This document shows positions 1-9,669 of a DNA stretch of 64,000 nucleotides, in pieces. Below the pieces are notes generated by a model, which saw only the letters and a program-made list of their open reading frames with translations, was not told where the DNA came from and searched no databases. Location: contig SVDR01000003.1 in assembly GCA_015057755.1 (NCBI GenBank), positions 1 through 64,000 on the forward strand, written 5' to 3'. Origin of the DNA: Lachnoclostridium sp. (GTDB taxonomy: Bacteria; Bacillota_A; Clostridia; Lachnospirales; Lachnospiraceae). Each line of letters begins with the position of its first letter. The first letter of the stretch is position 1. A program made the position numbers and the translations under genes.

Positions 1-5
1 CCACA

Positions 6-319
6 AATCCACAAAAGAACCGGAGGTTGGTGGTTTGCAAATTACAAGTGGATTTATATTGGTAAATAAATATAGTATCTGATAGAAAAACCATACATAG
101 CTCCAATGATAGGTTGGACGACTGCGCTTCGAAAGATTTTCGACTGTACAAAGGTCGCAAACGCTCTTATCGCGACCGAGTACAGTCGGATAAAATCGCA
201 TCGAAGCAAAGGTAGTCAACCGTATTTGGAGATAGTATGGTTTTTCTACAGATATACTATTTTATTTACTCAATGAAATCCACATATTATTGCGCAATCC
301 GCCAGTAGACTTGTGGATT
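6..319. repeat. 314-bp imperfect foldback (long inverted repeat)
   Basis: Almost the whole stretch pairs with itself. The outer arms AATCCACAA (6-14) and TTGTGGATT (311-319) are perfect complements. Further in, TAGAAAAACCATAC (83-96) pairs with GTATGGTTTTTCTA (235-248), GACTGTAC (142-149) pairs with GTACAGTC (180-187), and GGTCGC (153-158) pairs with GCGACC (172-177). The arms are roughly three-quarters complementary by eye, and the centre lies near 162. It ends 2 bp before the stop codon of the DEAD-box helicase gene, so it may also serve as that gene's 3' hairpin. No protein-coding frame is evident. This resembles a MITE-like or palindromic intergenic element; no second copy occurs in the window. 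Confidence 0.75.
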
Positions 320-321
320 AT

Positions 322-2034
322 TTATCTCTTATTAGTATTCGCCACTTCCACGTGCACGTTTTTACCTTTGATCTTTGCACGGTTCATTGCTTCCAGCACA
401 ATATCCGCCTGTGCTCTCGGAACCTCTACGAATGTGTATTTATCGTACATATCAATGCTTCCGATCAGTTTGCCAGGCATACCTGTCTCACCTGCGATGG
501 CGCCGACAATATCGCCCGGCTTAATGTTCTGGTGCTTGCCAAGATTAATGAACAGACGAACTTTACCGCCGCCTCTTGCAGTCTTACGATCCACATAATC
601 GTCCAGATCATCGTAACGGTCACGACCTCTGCCGCGTCCTCTGCTGTCGCGGCCGCCTCTGCCGTCACGACCGCCGCGACTCCAGCGATCCAGATCATCC
701 AGATCACGGCTCTCTCTTCCCTCTTCTGCAATGTCTTCGTAGGCATCGCCCATGTTCATCTTTAAAAATGCGGCCGCAAGCTCCATAGAAGTATAGTCTT
801 CTGCAAGCAGTCTCTTCTCTACGATGCGGGTCATGCGCTCCAGCCCGCCTGCCTCGATGATCTCTTTTACTTCGTCCAAGATCTTCTCAGCCTTGATCGC
901 AGTTACGTCATTCAGGGACGGGATCGCCTGCGGAATGATCTTAGTCTTGCAGAATCTCTGGATATCACGAAGTTTGTATACTTCACTTCCCACTGCCAGA
1001 CTGAATGCACGGCCCACGCGGCCCGCACGGCCTGTACGGCCGATTCTGTGTACATAATATTCATTATCCTGCGGGATATCGAAGTTAAATACTGCCTCCA
1101 CATCATCTACGTCAATACCGCGGGCAGCCACATCAGTAGCCACCAGAATCTCCGTAGCGCCGTTTCGGAAGCTGTCCATGACACGGTCTCTCTGCTCCTG
1201 CTTCAGATCGCCGTGAAGCCCTTCTGCGAAGTATCCGCGGCCCTGCAGCGCCTGCACCAGTTCATCTACCTGATTCTTTGTGTTGCAGAACACGACAGAA
1301 AGTTTCGGAGAATACATATCGAGAAGACGACACATGACTTCCACTTTGTTTCTCGGTTTCACTTCGTAATAGTACTGGGTTACTTCCGGAACAGTCAGCT
1401 CCTTTTTCACCACCTTAACACTTTCCGGATCCTTCTGGAACTTTCTTGCGATCTCCGCAATCTCCCTTGGCATTGTCGCGGAGAACATCACAGTCTGGCG
1501 CTCCTCAGGCATCTCGCCAAGGATCAGCTCCATGTCCTCTAAAAAGCCCATGTTTAACATCTCGTCTGCCTCGTCGAGAACGGCTGTATGAATCGCATCC
1601 GTGCGGATCGTCTTTCTTCTCATGTGGTCCATGACACGGCCCGGTGTACCAACGATGATCTGCACGCCGCCCTTTAAGGAACGGATCTGTTTAATGATCT
1701 CCTGACCGCCATATACCGGAAGGATCTTGATTCCTGCCATATATTTTGCCAGTTTGCGAAGCTCTTCTGCCACCTGAATCGCCAGTTCACGAGTTGGGCA
1801 AAGGATGATCGCCTGTGTCTTACGATTGTCCGGATCGATCTTCTGAAGCATCGGGATACCAAACGCCGCTGTCTTACCTGTACCGGTCTGCGCCTGACCG
1901 ATCATATCTCTGCCTTCCATCTGCACTGGGATCGCCTGTGCCTGGATCGGCGAAGCCGCCTCGAATCCCATATCTGTAACCGCACGCAAGATGCGCGGAT
2001 CTAAATTTAAATCTTCAAATCTAACTGTTTCCAT
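322..2034 (-). CDS. DEAD-box ATP-dependent RNA helicase with DbpA-type RNA-binding tail
   Basis: A 570-residue cytoplasmic helicase that unwinds RNA duplexes, as in ribosome assembly and cold adaptation. Seen in the sequence: a Q-motif region near residues 20-35, Walker A AQTGTGKT at 48-55, PTRELA at 80-85, DEAD at 154-157, an SAT motif near 186, and a helicase C domain ending in the HRIGRTGRAGR motif. An Arg/Gly/Asp-rich linker (about 445-485) follows. The last 75 or so residues match the DbpA/CsdA RNA-binding domain, with the NLGKHQNIKPGDIVGAI stretch. DbpA proteins use this domain to bind 23S rRNA; the longer linker fits the DeaD/CshA group, so I do not give a symbol. The ATG follows a weak upstream purine run. 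Confidence 0.95.
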   Translation of the reverse strand: METVRFEDLNLDPRILRAVTDMGFEAASPIQAQAIPVQMEGRDMIGQAQTGTGKTAAFGIPMLQKIDPDNRKTQAIILCPTRELAIQVAEELRKLAKYMAGIKILPVYGGQEIIKQIRSLKGGVQIIVGTPGRVMDHMRRKTIRTDAIHTAVLDEADEMLNMGFLEDMELILGEMPEERQTVMFSATMPREIAEIARKFQKDPESVKVVKKELTVPEVTQYYYEVKPRNKVEVMCRLLDMYSPKLSVVFCNTKNQVDELVQALQGRGYFAEGLHGDLKQEQRDRVMDSFRNGATEILVATDVAARGIDVDDVEAVFNFDIPQDNEYYVHRIGRTGRAGRVGRAFSLAVGSEVYKLRDIQRFCKTKIIPQAIPSLNDVTAIKAEKILDEVKEIIEAGGLERMTRIVEKRLLAEDYTSMELAAAFLKMNMGDAYEDIAEEGRESRDLDDLDRWSRGGRDGRGGRDSRGRGRGRDRYDDLDDYVDRKTARGGGKVRLFINLGKHQNIKPGDIVGAIAGETGMPGKLIGSIDMYDKYTFVEVPRAQADIVLEAMNRAKIKGKNVHVEVANTNKR

Positions 2035-2054
2035 TTATATTCCTTTCTTCTATC

Positions 2055-2096
2055 CAAAAACAAAAAGAGAAGATTCAGGTTCTCTCCCGAATCTTC
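2055..2096 (-). terminator. Rho-independent terminator after the MFS gene
   Basis: GAAGATTC (2069-2076) and GAATCTTC (2089-2096) form an 8-bp stem with a 12-nt loop. Read on the minus strand it is followed by a U-rich tail (TCTCTTTTTG). It lies downstream of the minus-strand MFS gene and just upstream of the helicase gene. Confidence 0.7.
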
Positions 2097-2162
2097 CCCT
2101 AATCCGAAACATACTATATCAGTTATCCGAATTTCTGTCAAGAAGGATAATTTCCAATCACA

Positions 2163-3353
2163 TTATGCCTTCTTCTTACTATACACCATATATCCAAATG
2201 CTGCCACAACACCAACTGCGTAGATCACAAACGTAATACCAAACGGAAGTTTCGCATTTACAGCATAAATACCGCCCGCGATGAAAGAGCCTGCGATACT
2301 GCCGAGAGATTTTGTCGCATTGTAAAATCCCATAACCAGGTTCTTCTGCGCCGGATCTGCCTGACTCGCAACCATATTCTGAATAACCGGAAGGCTGACA
2401 GAATAACCTGCGTAAACGAGCACGCCAAGCACTATGAAGATTGCCATATTTTCGAATACTGTAATTCCGAGGGCTGCAGTTGCACAGATTGCAACCAGCA
2501 CGGTCATAGACTTCTTCGTATCTGTTTTGTTGATGATCCATACACAGATTGTCATATTGGATACAAAGGATACAAAACCAACTGCCGCTTTGATGATTCC
2601 GTTATAAGAGGAAGTCAGTCCAAGCTGATCCTTCAGATAATAGTTAAATGCCTGGTCGAAGCCGGTATTGGCAAAGTTGATCAGGATATTTACCGCAAAC
2701 AGCATTGCAAACGCCACGGTCATGAACAGTCTGCAGTCCATAAATGCCTGGAACGGATTGACTTCCTTCGCCAGCTTCTTTCCATTGATCTTCGCTCCAG
2801 GAACTGCATCCGGAACACAGATAAAATAAAATGCGATACCGGAGATCAAAATACATGCAACCTGGATCAAAAATGTGCCTCTTACGGAAAATTCTCCGAG
2901 AAAACCGCCGATCATGTAGCCGAACGCGCTGCCCACGCTCTGAATCGTCGCGTTGTAAGTCAGGTACTTCGCCTGATCCTCCGGATTAGCCACATTTACA
3001 ATATAAGTCAGGAAGCTTACATAAATACCGCCTGTAAACAATCCCGCAAACATACGGGCTAAAATAACCATCAACTCTGTGGTAGAAAATGCGAACCAGA
3101 GCTGCGCCACCGCATAACCGAGACATCCGATCAAGAATGTGCTTCTGGAGGAAATATATACATTGATCTTTCCCCAGAACGGTGACATCAGGAAGTTGGT
3201 GATCAGCATAACTCCAAGCGCCACACCAAACATATAATCATGCATATTCTGGTCCTGAATGATGGTCGGAGTTACCGGATGAGCAAAACTTGCAGCCATA
3301 TTGAACAGAACCATGACTACAAAATATGCCAAAAATCGTTTTTTATACGTCAT
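2163..3353 (-). CDS. Major facilitator superfamily transporter
   Basis: A 396-residue integral membrane carrier with about 12 hydrophobic segments, the usual MFS length and layout. The first segment starts at residue 6 (FLAYFVVMVLFNMAASF). A charged cytoplasmic loop between the halves (about 190-205, GAKINGKKLAKEVNPF) separates two six-helix bundles, and the C-terminus is short and lysine-rich (YSKKKA). The substrate cannot be told from sequence; it resembles drug/sugar-type MFS carriers. It lies 16 bp downstream of the HAD phosphatase gene in the same direction, so the two are probably co-transcribed, and it ends in a hairpin terminator. Confidence 0.9.
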   Translation of the reverse strand: MTYKKRFLAYFVVMVLFNMAASFAHPVTPTIIQDQNMHDYMFGVALGVMLITNFLMSPFWGKINVYISSRSTFLIGCLGYAVAQLWFAFSTTELMVILARMFAGLFTGGIYVSFLTYIVNVANPEDQAKYLTYNATIQSVGSAFGYMIGGFLGEFSVRGTFLIQVACILISGIAFYFICVPDAVPGAKINGKKLAKEVNPFQAFMDCRLFMTVAFAMLFAVNILINFANTGFDQAFNYYLKDQLGLTSSYNGIIKAAVGFVSFVSNMTICVWIINKTDTKKSMTVLVAICATAALGITVFENMAIFIVLGVLVYAGYSVSLPVIQNMVASQADPAQKNLVMGFYNATKSLGSIAGSFIAGGIYAVNAKLPFGITFVIYAVGVVAAFGYMVYSKKKA

Positions 3354-3369
3354 ATTTCTTTCCCTTTAA

Positions 3370-4167
3370 TTACAGTGCCTTCATCATCGCTGCCATATCT
3401 TTCAGACCGTTGAAGATTGCATCCGGCACTACATCAGAAACAGCAACATCTTCGAATTTAACTTCGCCGCTGAGTACCAGAACACCGTGAGCACCATTAT
3501 TGATACCTGTCTTAACATCTGTGTACAGACGGTCTCCGACGAATGTTACCTTCTCCAGTTCAGCACCAGTTTTTTCGAGTACATAATCTACAGTCTCCTT
3601 GAACGGTTTGCCCATATATTTCGGCTGCTTTCCTGTAGAAAGAGCGATCGCTGCACACATGGAACCGCAATCCGGAATAAAACCGTCATGAGTCGGACAG
3701 TTGATATCCAGATGTGTCGCAAGGAACTCCGCACCATTTCTGATATAGAGACATGCACGCATAAGTTTCTCATATGTCAGTGTCAGGTCAAAACCGATCA
3801 CTACAACATCCGGCTGTCCCTCTGTCAGATTGATCCCGTTCGCTCTGAAGTTTGCCTCCAGATCCGGAGTGCCAACCAGATATACAGACTGGCCCGGATG
3901 ATTCTTCTTCAGATAGTGGATCATCACGTCACCGGATGTGAGAATCTGATCACGGTCAATAAAGCAATTCATCTTTGCCAGCTTTTCAATATAAGTATTC
4001 GGAGATTTGGAAGAGTTATTTGTGAAGAACACAAAGCGTTTTCCGAGACGTTTCACCTGCTCTAAGAAATCCAGAGATCCGTCAATAATCTCGTTGTCAA
4101 GATAAAAAGTTCCATCCATGTCCAGAACAAACAGTTCTGTTTCCTGTAATAATACTTTCTTATTCAT
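3370..4167 (-). CDS. HAD-superfamily IIA phosphatase (NagD-like)
   Basis: A 265-residue cytosolic phosphatase. HAD motif I is VLDMDGTFYLDN (about residues 14-25, nucleophile and acid/base Asp). Motif II is FFTNNSSKS (about 47-55). The motif III lysine lies near GKPFKETVD, and motif IV is VTFVGDRLYTDVKTG (about 207-221). This order with a C2a cap identifies the IIA group (NagD, PGP, p-nitrophenylphosphatase). Members dephosphorylate nucleotides or small sugar phosphates; the true substrate is unknown. The start has a good GAGGGG site 7 nt upstream. The MFS gene follows 16 bp later, hinting at a shared operon. Confidence 0.93.
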   Translation of the reverse strand: MNKKVLLQETELFVLDMDGTFYLDNEIIDGSLDFLEQVKRLGKRFVFFTNNSSKSPNTYIEKLAKMNCFIDRDQILTSGDVMIHYLKKNHPGQSVYLVGTPDLEANFRANGINLTEGQPDVVVIGFDLTLTYEKLMRACLYIRNGAEFLATHLDINCPTHDGFIPDCGSMCAAIALSTGKQPKYMGKPFKETVDYVLEKTGAELEKVTFVGDRLYTDVKTGINNGAHGVLVLSGEVKFEDVAVSDVVPDAIFNGLKDMAAMMKAL

Positions 4168-4261
4168 CGTTTTCCCCTCGTTGGATTATTTTGCCCTAAA
4201 TATTTCTTCCTAATTATATCTAATTGATGATAACTCTCTTTCCGTCTACTTGTCAAGTAAA

Positions 4262-4312
4262 TAACAAAGACAGAAAACAAGTTTTACATTCTTGCTTTCT
4301 GTCCTCATTTTT
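4262..4312 (-). terminator. Hairpin terminator after the response regulator
   Basis: GACAGAAAACAAG (4269-4281) pairs with CTTGCTTTCTGTC (4291-4303) with one mismatch, and T-rich tracts lie on both sides. On the minus strand it sits just downstream of the response-regulator gene. Confidence 0.7.
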
Positions 4313-4347
4313 ACTTAATATTCTTATTGAAAAATGGCGTTTTTGCC

Positions 4348-5037
4348 CTAAACTTTAAAGCGGTAGCCCACGCCCCAGATCGTCTCGATATACTGCGGCT
4401 TCGCTGTATTCAGCTCGATCTTTTCACGGATTTTCTTAATGTGAACCGTAACCGTCGCAATGTCTCCGATGGATTCCATATCCCAGATTTTAGAGAATAA
4501 TTCCTCCTTCGTATATACATGATTCGGGTTCTGCGCAAGGAATGTCAGAAGGTCGAATTCCTTTGTTGTAAAATTCTTTTCCTCTCCGTTCACATATACA
4601 CGGCGAGCCGTTTTATCAATCTTGATACCGCGGATCTCAATGATATCATTGACAGGCATACCGCTTCCGATGAGGCGTTCATAACGAGATAAATGCGCCT
4701 TCACGCGCGCTACCATCTCACTCGGGCTGAACGGCTTTGTAATATAGTCGTCCGCACCAAGTCCGAGACCGCGGATCTTATCGATATCATCCTTCTTCGC
4801 TGAGATCATGATGATCGGCGTGTTTTTGGTCTCACGGATCTTCTTGCAGATCTCAAATCCATCCACCTCCGGAAGCATCAGATCCAGAATGAACAGATCG
4901 AACTCCTCCTCAAGGGCGCGTTTCAATCCGCTGCGTCCATCATTTTCAATTTCCACCTCAAAACCGGATAATTCCAAATAGTCCTTTTCCAGTTCCGCAA
5001 TGCTCACTTCGTCCTCTACAATTAAAATCTTACTCAT
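4348..5037 (-). CDS. OmpR/PhoB-family response regulator
   Basis: A 229-residue DNA-binding regulator. The N-terminal receiver domain (1 to about 120) has the acidic pocket VEDE near residue 8, the phosphoacceptor Asp at 52 in LDLMLPEVDG, the switch region IIMISAKK, and a conserved YITKPFSPSEM at its end. The C-terminal winged helix (about 130-229) ends in VGYRFKV, typical of OmpR/PhoB proteins. The gene starts with ATG after AAGGAG. The partner kinase gene lies 31 bp upstream on the same strand, so the pair is one two-component system. The signal it senses is unknown. Confidence 0.96.
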   Translation of the reverse strand: MSKILIVEDEVSIAELEKDYLELSGFEVEIENDGRSGLKRALEEEFDLFILDLMLPEVDGFEICKKIRETKNTPIIMISAKKDDIDKIRGLGLGADDYITKPFSPSEMVARVKAHLSRYERLIGSGMPVNDIIEIRGIKIDKTARRVYVNGEEKNFTTKEFDLLTFLAQNPNHVYTKEELFSKIWDMESIGDIATVTVHIKKIREKIELNTAKPQYIETIWGVGYRFKV

Positions 5038-5068
5038 AATCTGCTCCTTATCTGCAAAATCATCTCGC

Positions 5069-6547
5069 CTATGCGTTGATCTTCCTTAATACAAAATGAA
5101 TCTCTGTTCCGATTCCCAGCTTGCTTGTGGCCCAGATTTTTCCGCCGTGATCCTCGATGATCTTCTTAACGATCGAAAGGCCGATACCGCTTCCGCCGGT
5201 CGCAGAGTTTCTGGAGGAGTCCGTTCGATAGAACCGGTCAAAAATGTACGGCAGTTCCTTCTGTCCGATACCTTTTCCATTGTCCTCGATCTCCACCTGC
5301 ACGAAATCTCCCACATCCAGAATGCGGATATTGATCCTTCCTTTTTTCTTGTCCATGTATTTGAGGGAGTTGCCGATAATGTTGTCCACCACTCGCTTGA
5401 TCTGCTCCGCATCCGCAATAACCAGAACATCTTCATCTACATAATTGAAATACCCAAGTTCCACACCGCGGGCCTCCAGATCCAGTCCCACTTCATCGAT
5501 GCAGTCGCCAAAATAATCGGCTACATTGATCTTCGCAAACGCATACGGGATCTTGTTGGTATCGATCTTCGAATAAAAGGTCAGTTCTGCGATCAGGCGG
5601 TCCATATCGTTGGCCTTATTATAAATGGTTCGGATATATCGCTCCAGTTTCTCCGGAGAAGAAGCGACACCGTCCAGAATACCCTCTGCATATCCCTTGA
5701 TCGCCGTGATCGGAGTCTTCAGGTCATGGGAAATGTTGCTGATCAGCTCCTTGCTCTCTTTATCGTACTGGATCTTCTCCTCCGTCGTCTCCTTCAGACG
5801 GATTCGCATCTCTTCAAAGTTCTGGCACAACTGGCCAATCTCATCATCATCTTCCACATCCAGCGTGAAATCCAGATTTCCGTCACGGATCTGCTTGGTC
5901 GCTTCCTGCAGCTGACCGAGCGGTTTCCAGATCGACCGGTAAACCCAGGCAACCATGATCGCCGCCGTGATAATCAGGATCACACTGCTGGCAACCAGCA
6001 TTTCCACAAACATAAATTTCACTTCCGGAATGACCTCTACCACATTGGTCACCAAAAGGATCGTTCCCTCAGTGTCATCCGCAAATCGGAACCCTCTCTG
6101 TTTGATCAAATGTTCCGTATTGTCATCCAGATAATTGCCCCAGGATGCGGTTCTTCCCAGATCCTCAAACTCCCGGATCTCGGATGCCAGTTCGCGGGTC
6201 CGTTCCTGGTTTCCTGTGTAAAGCAGTTCCTGCTCATCTAAAAGAATCAGGAACGAGTGTGCCTTGGCAAGATCGGTATTCATCTTATCCAGATAAGTTC
6301 TGTCATGAAACTTTTCCGGATCCTTTTCCAGCGTCTGATCAATCTCCATCTGGATCGCCTCTGTCAAACGGCTGAACACACGGATCGAAGCTCCGGAAGC
6401 CAGATCCACCTGCTCTTCCAGACCATATGTCTCACTGAATATTCTTCCCTGATAATCGTACAATGACATGATCGCCAAATAGATCAGCGTGATCGGAAGA
6501 ACCGTGATCGTCAGAAACGCAATTGCAAGCCTTGTCCGAATTTTCAT
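5069..6547 (-). CDS. Two-component sensor histidine kinase
   Basis: A 492-residue membrane kinase partnered with the adjacent response regulator. I start it at the ATG at 6547 (MKIRTRLAIAF) because AAAGGAGG lies 11 nt upstream; an in-frame TTG 36 bp earlier lacks such a site. Order: first membrane helix (about 6-28), extracytoplasmic sensor region of about 120 residues, second helix (about 160-180, VILIITAAIMVAWVY), HAMP domain, HisKA with the phosphoaccepting His in NISHDLKTPI, then the HATPase domain with DNGKGIG, FDRFYRTD and GGSGIGLS. All catalytic boxes look intact. The sensor domain is not one I recognise. Confidence 0.94.
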   Translation of the reverse strand: MKIRTRLAIAFLTITVLPITLIYLAIMSLYDYQGRIFSETYGLEEQVDLASGASIRVFSRLTEAIQMEIDQTLEKDPEKFHDRTYLDKMNTDLAKAHSFLILLDEQELLYTGNQERTRELASEIREFEDLGRTASWGNYLDDNTEHLIKQRGFRFADDTEGTILLVTNVVEVIPEVKFMFVEMLVASSVILIITAAIMVAWVYRSIWKPLGQLQEATKQIRDGNLDFTLDVEDDDEIGQLCQNFEEMRIRLKETTEEKIQYDKESKELISNISHDLKTPITAIKGYAEGILDGVASSPEKLERYIRTIYNKANDMDRLIAELTFYSKIDTNKIPYAFAKINVADYFGDCIDEVGLDLEARGVELGYFNYVDEDVLVIADAEQIKRVVDNIIGNSLKYMDKKKGRINIRILDVGDFVQVEIEDNGKGIGQKELPYIFDRFYRTDSSRNSATGGSGIGLSIVKKIIEDHGGKIWATSKLGIGTEIHFVLRKINA

Positions 6548-6759
6548 GCTTGTAAGCGCCTCCTTTTTCTGTAATTTGCTCAATAATCTTCCGTCGCATT
6601 CGTGCTCCGGATTCTACAAACAGTATAACATATTTCCCCGGACTCGTTTATAAAACAATTCTAAAATATTTTCTTTGCATAAACTATTCGTTTTTTAACA
6701 CTTTAATGCTATAATAATACAATATGAAAACCTTTGCAGTTTTAGGAGGAACGTGAATT

Positions 6760-8130
6760 ATGACAAACAGACAACAGCAGATTGTAAACAATGTCTATGC
6801 GATCAAACAGCTTATCTACGATTCCGAGCGCTGGCTCTGGGCTCATCCGCAGACCGGTTTTACAGAGTGGGATGCAAATACATATCTGACCGAGCAGTTT
6901 GAAGCACTTGGCTATACATTGACACAGGCAGGAAATATTCCGGGATTCTACACAGATATCGACACAGGAAAACCAGGCCCGACTCTCGTGATCATGGGTG
7001 AATTGGATGCCCTTGATATTGCCAACCACCCGGAATCCGTAAACGGAATGACTCATTGCTGCGGCCACCACGCTCAGGCAGCGACTCTGTTAGGTATCGC
7101 GGCTGCATTGAAACAGCCGGGCGCACTGGATGGTATGTGCGGAAAGATCCGCCTTATGACAGTTCCGGCAGAGGAAATGATCCAGCTCGGCTTCCGTGAG
7201 CAGCTTCGTAAAGACGGAACGATCACATTCTTTGCAGGCAAAATCGAATTAATGAAACGCGGCTTCTTCGACGGTGTTGATATTGCGATCATGGTGCATG
7301 GAAACAACACACCTCCGGAGGACAATATCGACTTTACATGTACAGCAGGCAACAACGGCTGTATCATGAAAACTTTAAAGTTCAAAGGCAAATCCGCGCA
7401 TGCAGGCGGTGCTCCGCATCTTGGCGTCAATGCCCAGTATGCAGCAATGCTCGGTATGCAGGCTGCCAACAATCTTCGTGAGACCTTCCAGGAGAAAGAC
7501 ATGATCCGTTTCCACCCGGTAGCAATGGGTGTAAACTGTGCGGTAAATATCATTCCGGATGAATTAGTATTAGAAAGCCATGTGCGTGCAAAAACACTTG
7601 CTGCCATCGAATTTGAAAATAAAAAGCTGAACCGTGCCATGGCAGGCGCTGCTCTTTCCATGGGCGCAGGCGTTGAAATCTCCGACCGTCCGGGACATTC
7701 TCCGGCATTCCACGATCCGGCCCTGATGAAACTCGCAGAGTCCTGCTGCGGTGATCTGGTTGGCACTGACCGTGTTTCCTTCGATTACAATGCATGGATG
7801 ACCGGTACAACCGACTTCGGTGATGTAACTCAGATCATGCCGGGCGTACAGTTCTTCGCAAGCGGAGAAGCTGGAATCGTTCACGGTATCGATTTCCAGG
7901 TTATCGACGTAGAAAAACTCTGCGTGAACTCTGCAAAAGCACAGCTCTTCGTGGCTGACGCTCTCCTCAGCAATGACGGAGCTACTGCAAAAGAGATCAT
8001 CGCAAACTACAAGCCGGCTTATCCGTCCGCAAAAGCGCTGATCGAGACGGTTGACCGACTCATCATGGACAAAGATGCCGTTATCTACGACGAAAACGGA
8101 AATGCATCTATTGATTTCCAGAATCTGTAA
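6760..8130 (+). CDS. M20-family metal-dependent amidohydrolase
   Basis: A 456-residue cytosolic hydrolase of the M20 peptidase group (AbgA/hippurate hydrolase-like), which removes acyl or peptide groups from amino acids. Metal-binding signatures: GELDALDI near residue 72 and CCGHHAQA near 95-102. The dimerisation domain starts around KGKSAHAGGAPHLGVN (about 210-225), where the His is the cross-subunit catalytic residue. The start has TAGGAGGAACG ten bases upstream. A TATAAT at 6710-6715 is a plausible -10 box. The true substrate is unknown. A second, divergent M20 gene lies at 17.3-18.7 kb. Confidence 0.92.
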   Translation: MTNRQQQIVNNVYAIKQLIYDSERWLWAHPQTGFTEWDANTYLTEQFEALGYTLTQAGNIPGFYTDIDTGKPGPTLVIMGELDALDIANHPESVNGMTHCCGHHAQAATLLGIAAALKQPGALDGMCGKIRLMTVPAEEMIQLGFREQLRKDGTITFFAGKIELMKRGFFDGVDIAIMVHGNNTPPEDNIDFTCTAGNNGCIMKTLKFKGKSAHAGGAPHLGVNAQYAAMLGMQAANNLRETFQEKDMIRFHPVAMGVNCAVNIIPDELVLESHVRAKTLAAIEFENKKLNRAMAGAALSMGAGVEISDRPGHSPAFHDPALMKLAESCCGDLVGTDRVSFDYNAWMTGTTDFGDVTQIMPGVQFFASGEAGIVHGIDFQVIDVEKLCVNSAKAQLFVADALLSNDGATAKEIIANYKPAYPSAKALIETVDRLIMDKDAVIYDENGNASIDFQNL

Positions 8131-8137
8131 ATAACGC

Positions 8138-8177
8138 AAGAATGGCACCCTCGCACGAGGATGCCATTCTTTTTTCT
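8138..8177 (+). terminator. Terminator between the M20 gene and metK
   Basis: AGAATGGCA (8140-8148) pairs with TGCCATTCT (8162-8170), with an inner CCTCG/CGAGG stem, followed by a run of T. It ends the plus-strand M20 gene. It also lies just past the stop of minus-strand metK, so it may serve both. Confidence 0.85.
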
Positions 8178-8184
8178 ATATAGA

Positions 8185-9372
8185 TTACAAATATTTCTTT
8201 AAATCTTCAACCTTATCAAGTTTCTCCCACGGTAACTCAACATCAGTTCTGCCGAAGTGACCGTAAGCAGCTGTCTGCTTGTAGATTGGGCGGCGAAGGT
8301 CTAACATCTTGATGATGCCTGCCGGACGAAGGTCAAAGTTCTCACGGACCATCGCAACCAGCTTCTCATCGGAAAGCTTGCCTGTGCCGAATGTGTCGAT
8401 CATGACGGAAGTCGGCTGTGCAACACCGATCGCATAGGAAAGCTGAATCTCGCACTTGTCAGCAAGACCTGCTGCTACGATGTTCTTTGCAACGTAACGT
8501 GCTGCGTAAGCTGCAGAACGGTCAACCTTTGTACAGTCTTTACCGGAGAATGCACCGCCGCCGTGACGAGCGTAACCGCCGTATGTGTCAACGATGATCT
8601 TTCTGCCTGTAAGACCTGTATCACCGTGCGGGCCGCCGATTACGAAACGACCTGTCGGGTTGATGAAGAACTTTGTATTCTCATCGATCATCTCCTGCGG
8701 AAGAACTACGTTAAAGATGTGCTCTTTTACGTCTGCATGGATCTGCTCCTGAGTTACATTCTCATTGTGCTGAGTGGAAAGTACAACTGCATCCAGACGG
8801 AGCGGTTTGCCATCCTCATCGTACTCTACCGTAACCTGAGTCTTTCCGTCCGGTCTTAAATACGGAAGTGTACCATTTTTTCTAACATCTGTGAGACGTT
8901 TGGAAAGCTTGTGTGCAAGGGAGATCGGATACGGCATAAGTTCCGGAGTCTCATTTGTTGCATAACCGAACATCATACCCTGGTCGCCGGCACCGATTGC
9001 TTCGATCTCATCATCTGTCATCTTGTTTTCTTTTGCTTCGAGCGCTTTGTCTACACCCATAGCGATATCTGCGGACTGCTCATCGATTGCTGTGATAACG
9101 CCGCATGTGTCGCAGTCGAAACCATATTTCGCACGGTCATAACCGATCTCGCGAACAGTCTCACGAACAATCTTCTGGATATCTACGTATGCACTTGTTG
9201 TGATCTCACCCATGATCACTGCAAGACCTGTTGTTACAGCTGTCTCACATGCTACACGAGCCATCGGGTCCTGAGCCATGATCGCATCAAGAACCGCATC
9301 AGAAATTGCGTCACACATTTTGTCCGGATGTCCCTCTGTAACGGACTCGGAAGTAAATAATCTCTTCTCCAT
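8185..9372 (-). CDS. metK: S-adenosylmethionine synthetase
   Basis: A 395-residue cytosolic enzyme that makes S-adenosylmethionine from methionine and ATP. Full family length. Visible signatures: the ATP-site motif [17 protein letters not shown] near residue 15, the [12 protein letters not shown] motif near 117-128, and the phosphate loop [13 protein letters not shown] near 250. The C-terminal [15 protein letters not shown] segment is typical. The start follows AAAAAGGAG. Its leader carries a SAM-I riboswitch plus terminator, so expression should be shut off when SAM is plentiful. Confidence 0.99.
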   Translation of the reverse strand: MEKRLFTSESVTEGHPDKMCDAISDAVLDAIMAQDPMARVACETAVTTGLAVIMGEITTSAYVDIQKIVRETVREIGYDRAKYGFDCDTCGVITAIDEQSADIAMGVDKALEAKENKMTDDEIEAIGAGDQGMMFGYATNETPELMPYPISLAHKLSKRLTDVRKNGTLPYLRPDGKTQVTVEYDEDGKPLRLDAVVLSTQHNENVTQEQIHADVKEHIFNVVLPQEMIDENTKFFINPTGRFVIGGPHGDTGLTGRKIIVDTYGGYARHGGGAFSGKDCTKVDRSAAYAARYVAKNIVAAGLADKCEIQLSYAIGVAQPTSVMIDTFGTGKLSDEKLVAMVRENFDLRPAGIIKMLDLRRPIYKQTAAYGHFGRTDVELPWEKLDKVEDLKKYL

Positions 9373-9395
9373 TGTTTTCTCCTTTTTGAGTAAAA

Positions 9396-9430
9396 GAAAA
9401 GTCCGCTTTTACACAGTTTAAGCGGACTTG
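9396..9430 (-). terminator. Riboswitch-controlled terminator of metK leader
   Basis: On the minus strand AAGTCCGCTT pairs with AAGCGGACTT and is followed by TTCTTTTAC. It lies between the SAM-I aptamer and the metK ribosome binding site, where an expression-platform terminator is expected. Confidence 0.85.
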
Positions 9431-9452
9431 ATTTAACAGTTTATATCAAATC

Positions 9453-9570
9453 CTCTTATTGCTCGATTTCTCGCTCAGGCTGGCACCTTCCTGCCCTCTC
9501 GCTCGCGCGATTAACAGGGGTTGCCGTGACTTCACAGGTCCTATGTACCTCCATCACTCTGAATAAGGGA
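9453..9570 (-). promoter_or_regulatory. SAM-I (S-box) riboswitch upstream of metK
   Basis: Read on the minus strand, the segment opens with CCCTTATTCAGAGTGATGGA, continues with CACGGCAACCCC and GGAAGGTGCCAGCCTGAGCG, and closes with CAATAAGAG. These are the P1 strands, kink-turn, GGCAACC core and GGTGCCA segment of the S-box aptamer. The 5' CTTATT and 3' AATAAG pair as P1. A terminator follows about 25 nt downstream and then metK, the classic target of this riboswitch. Confidence 0.95.
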
Positions 9571-9669
9571 TATTGCTTTGCGAACTTTTATTCAATTGTT
9601 GCAGACAGTATAATATCGGATTCTCCGGCAATTGTCAAGAGACAATTTGCAGGAATCGTCATTTTTTTA

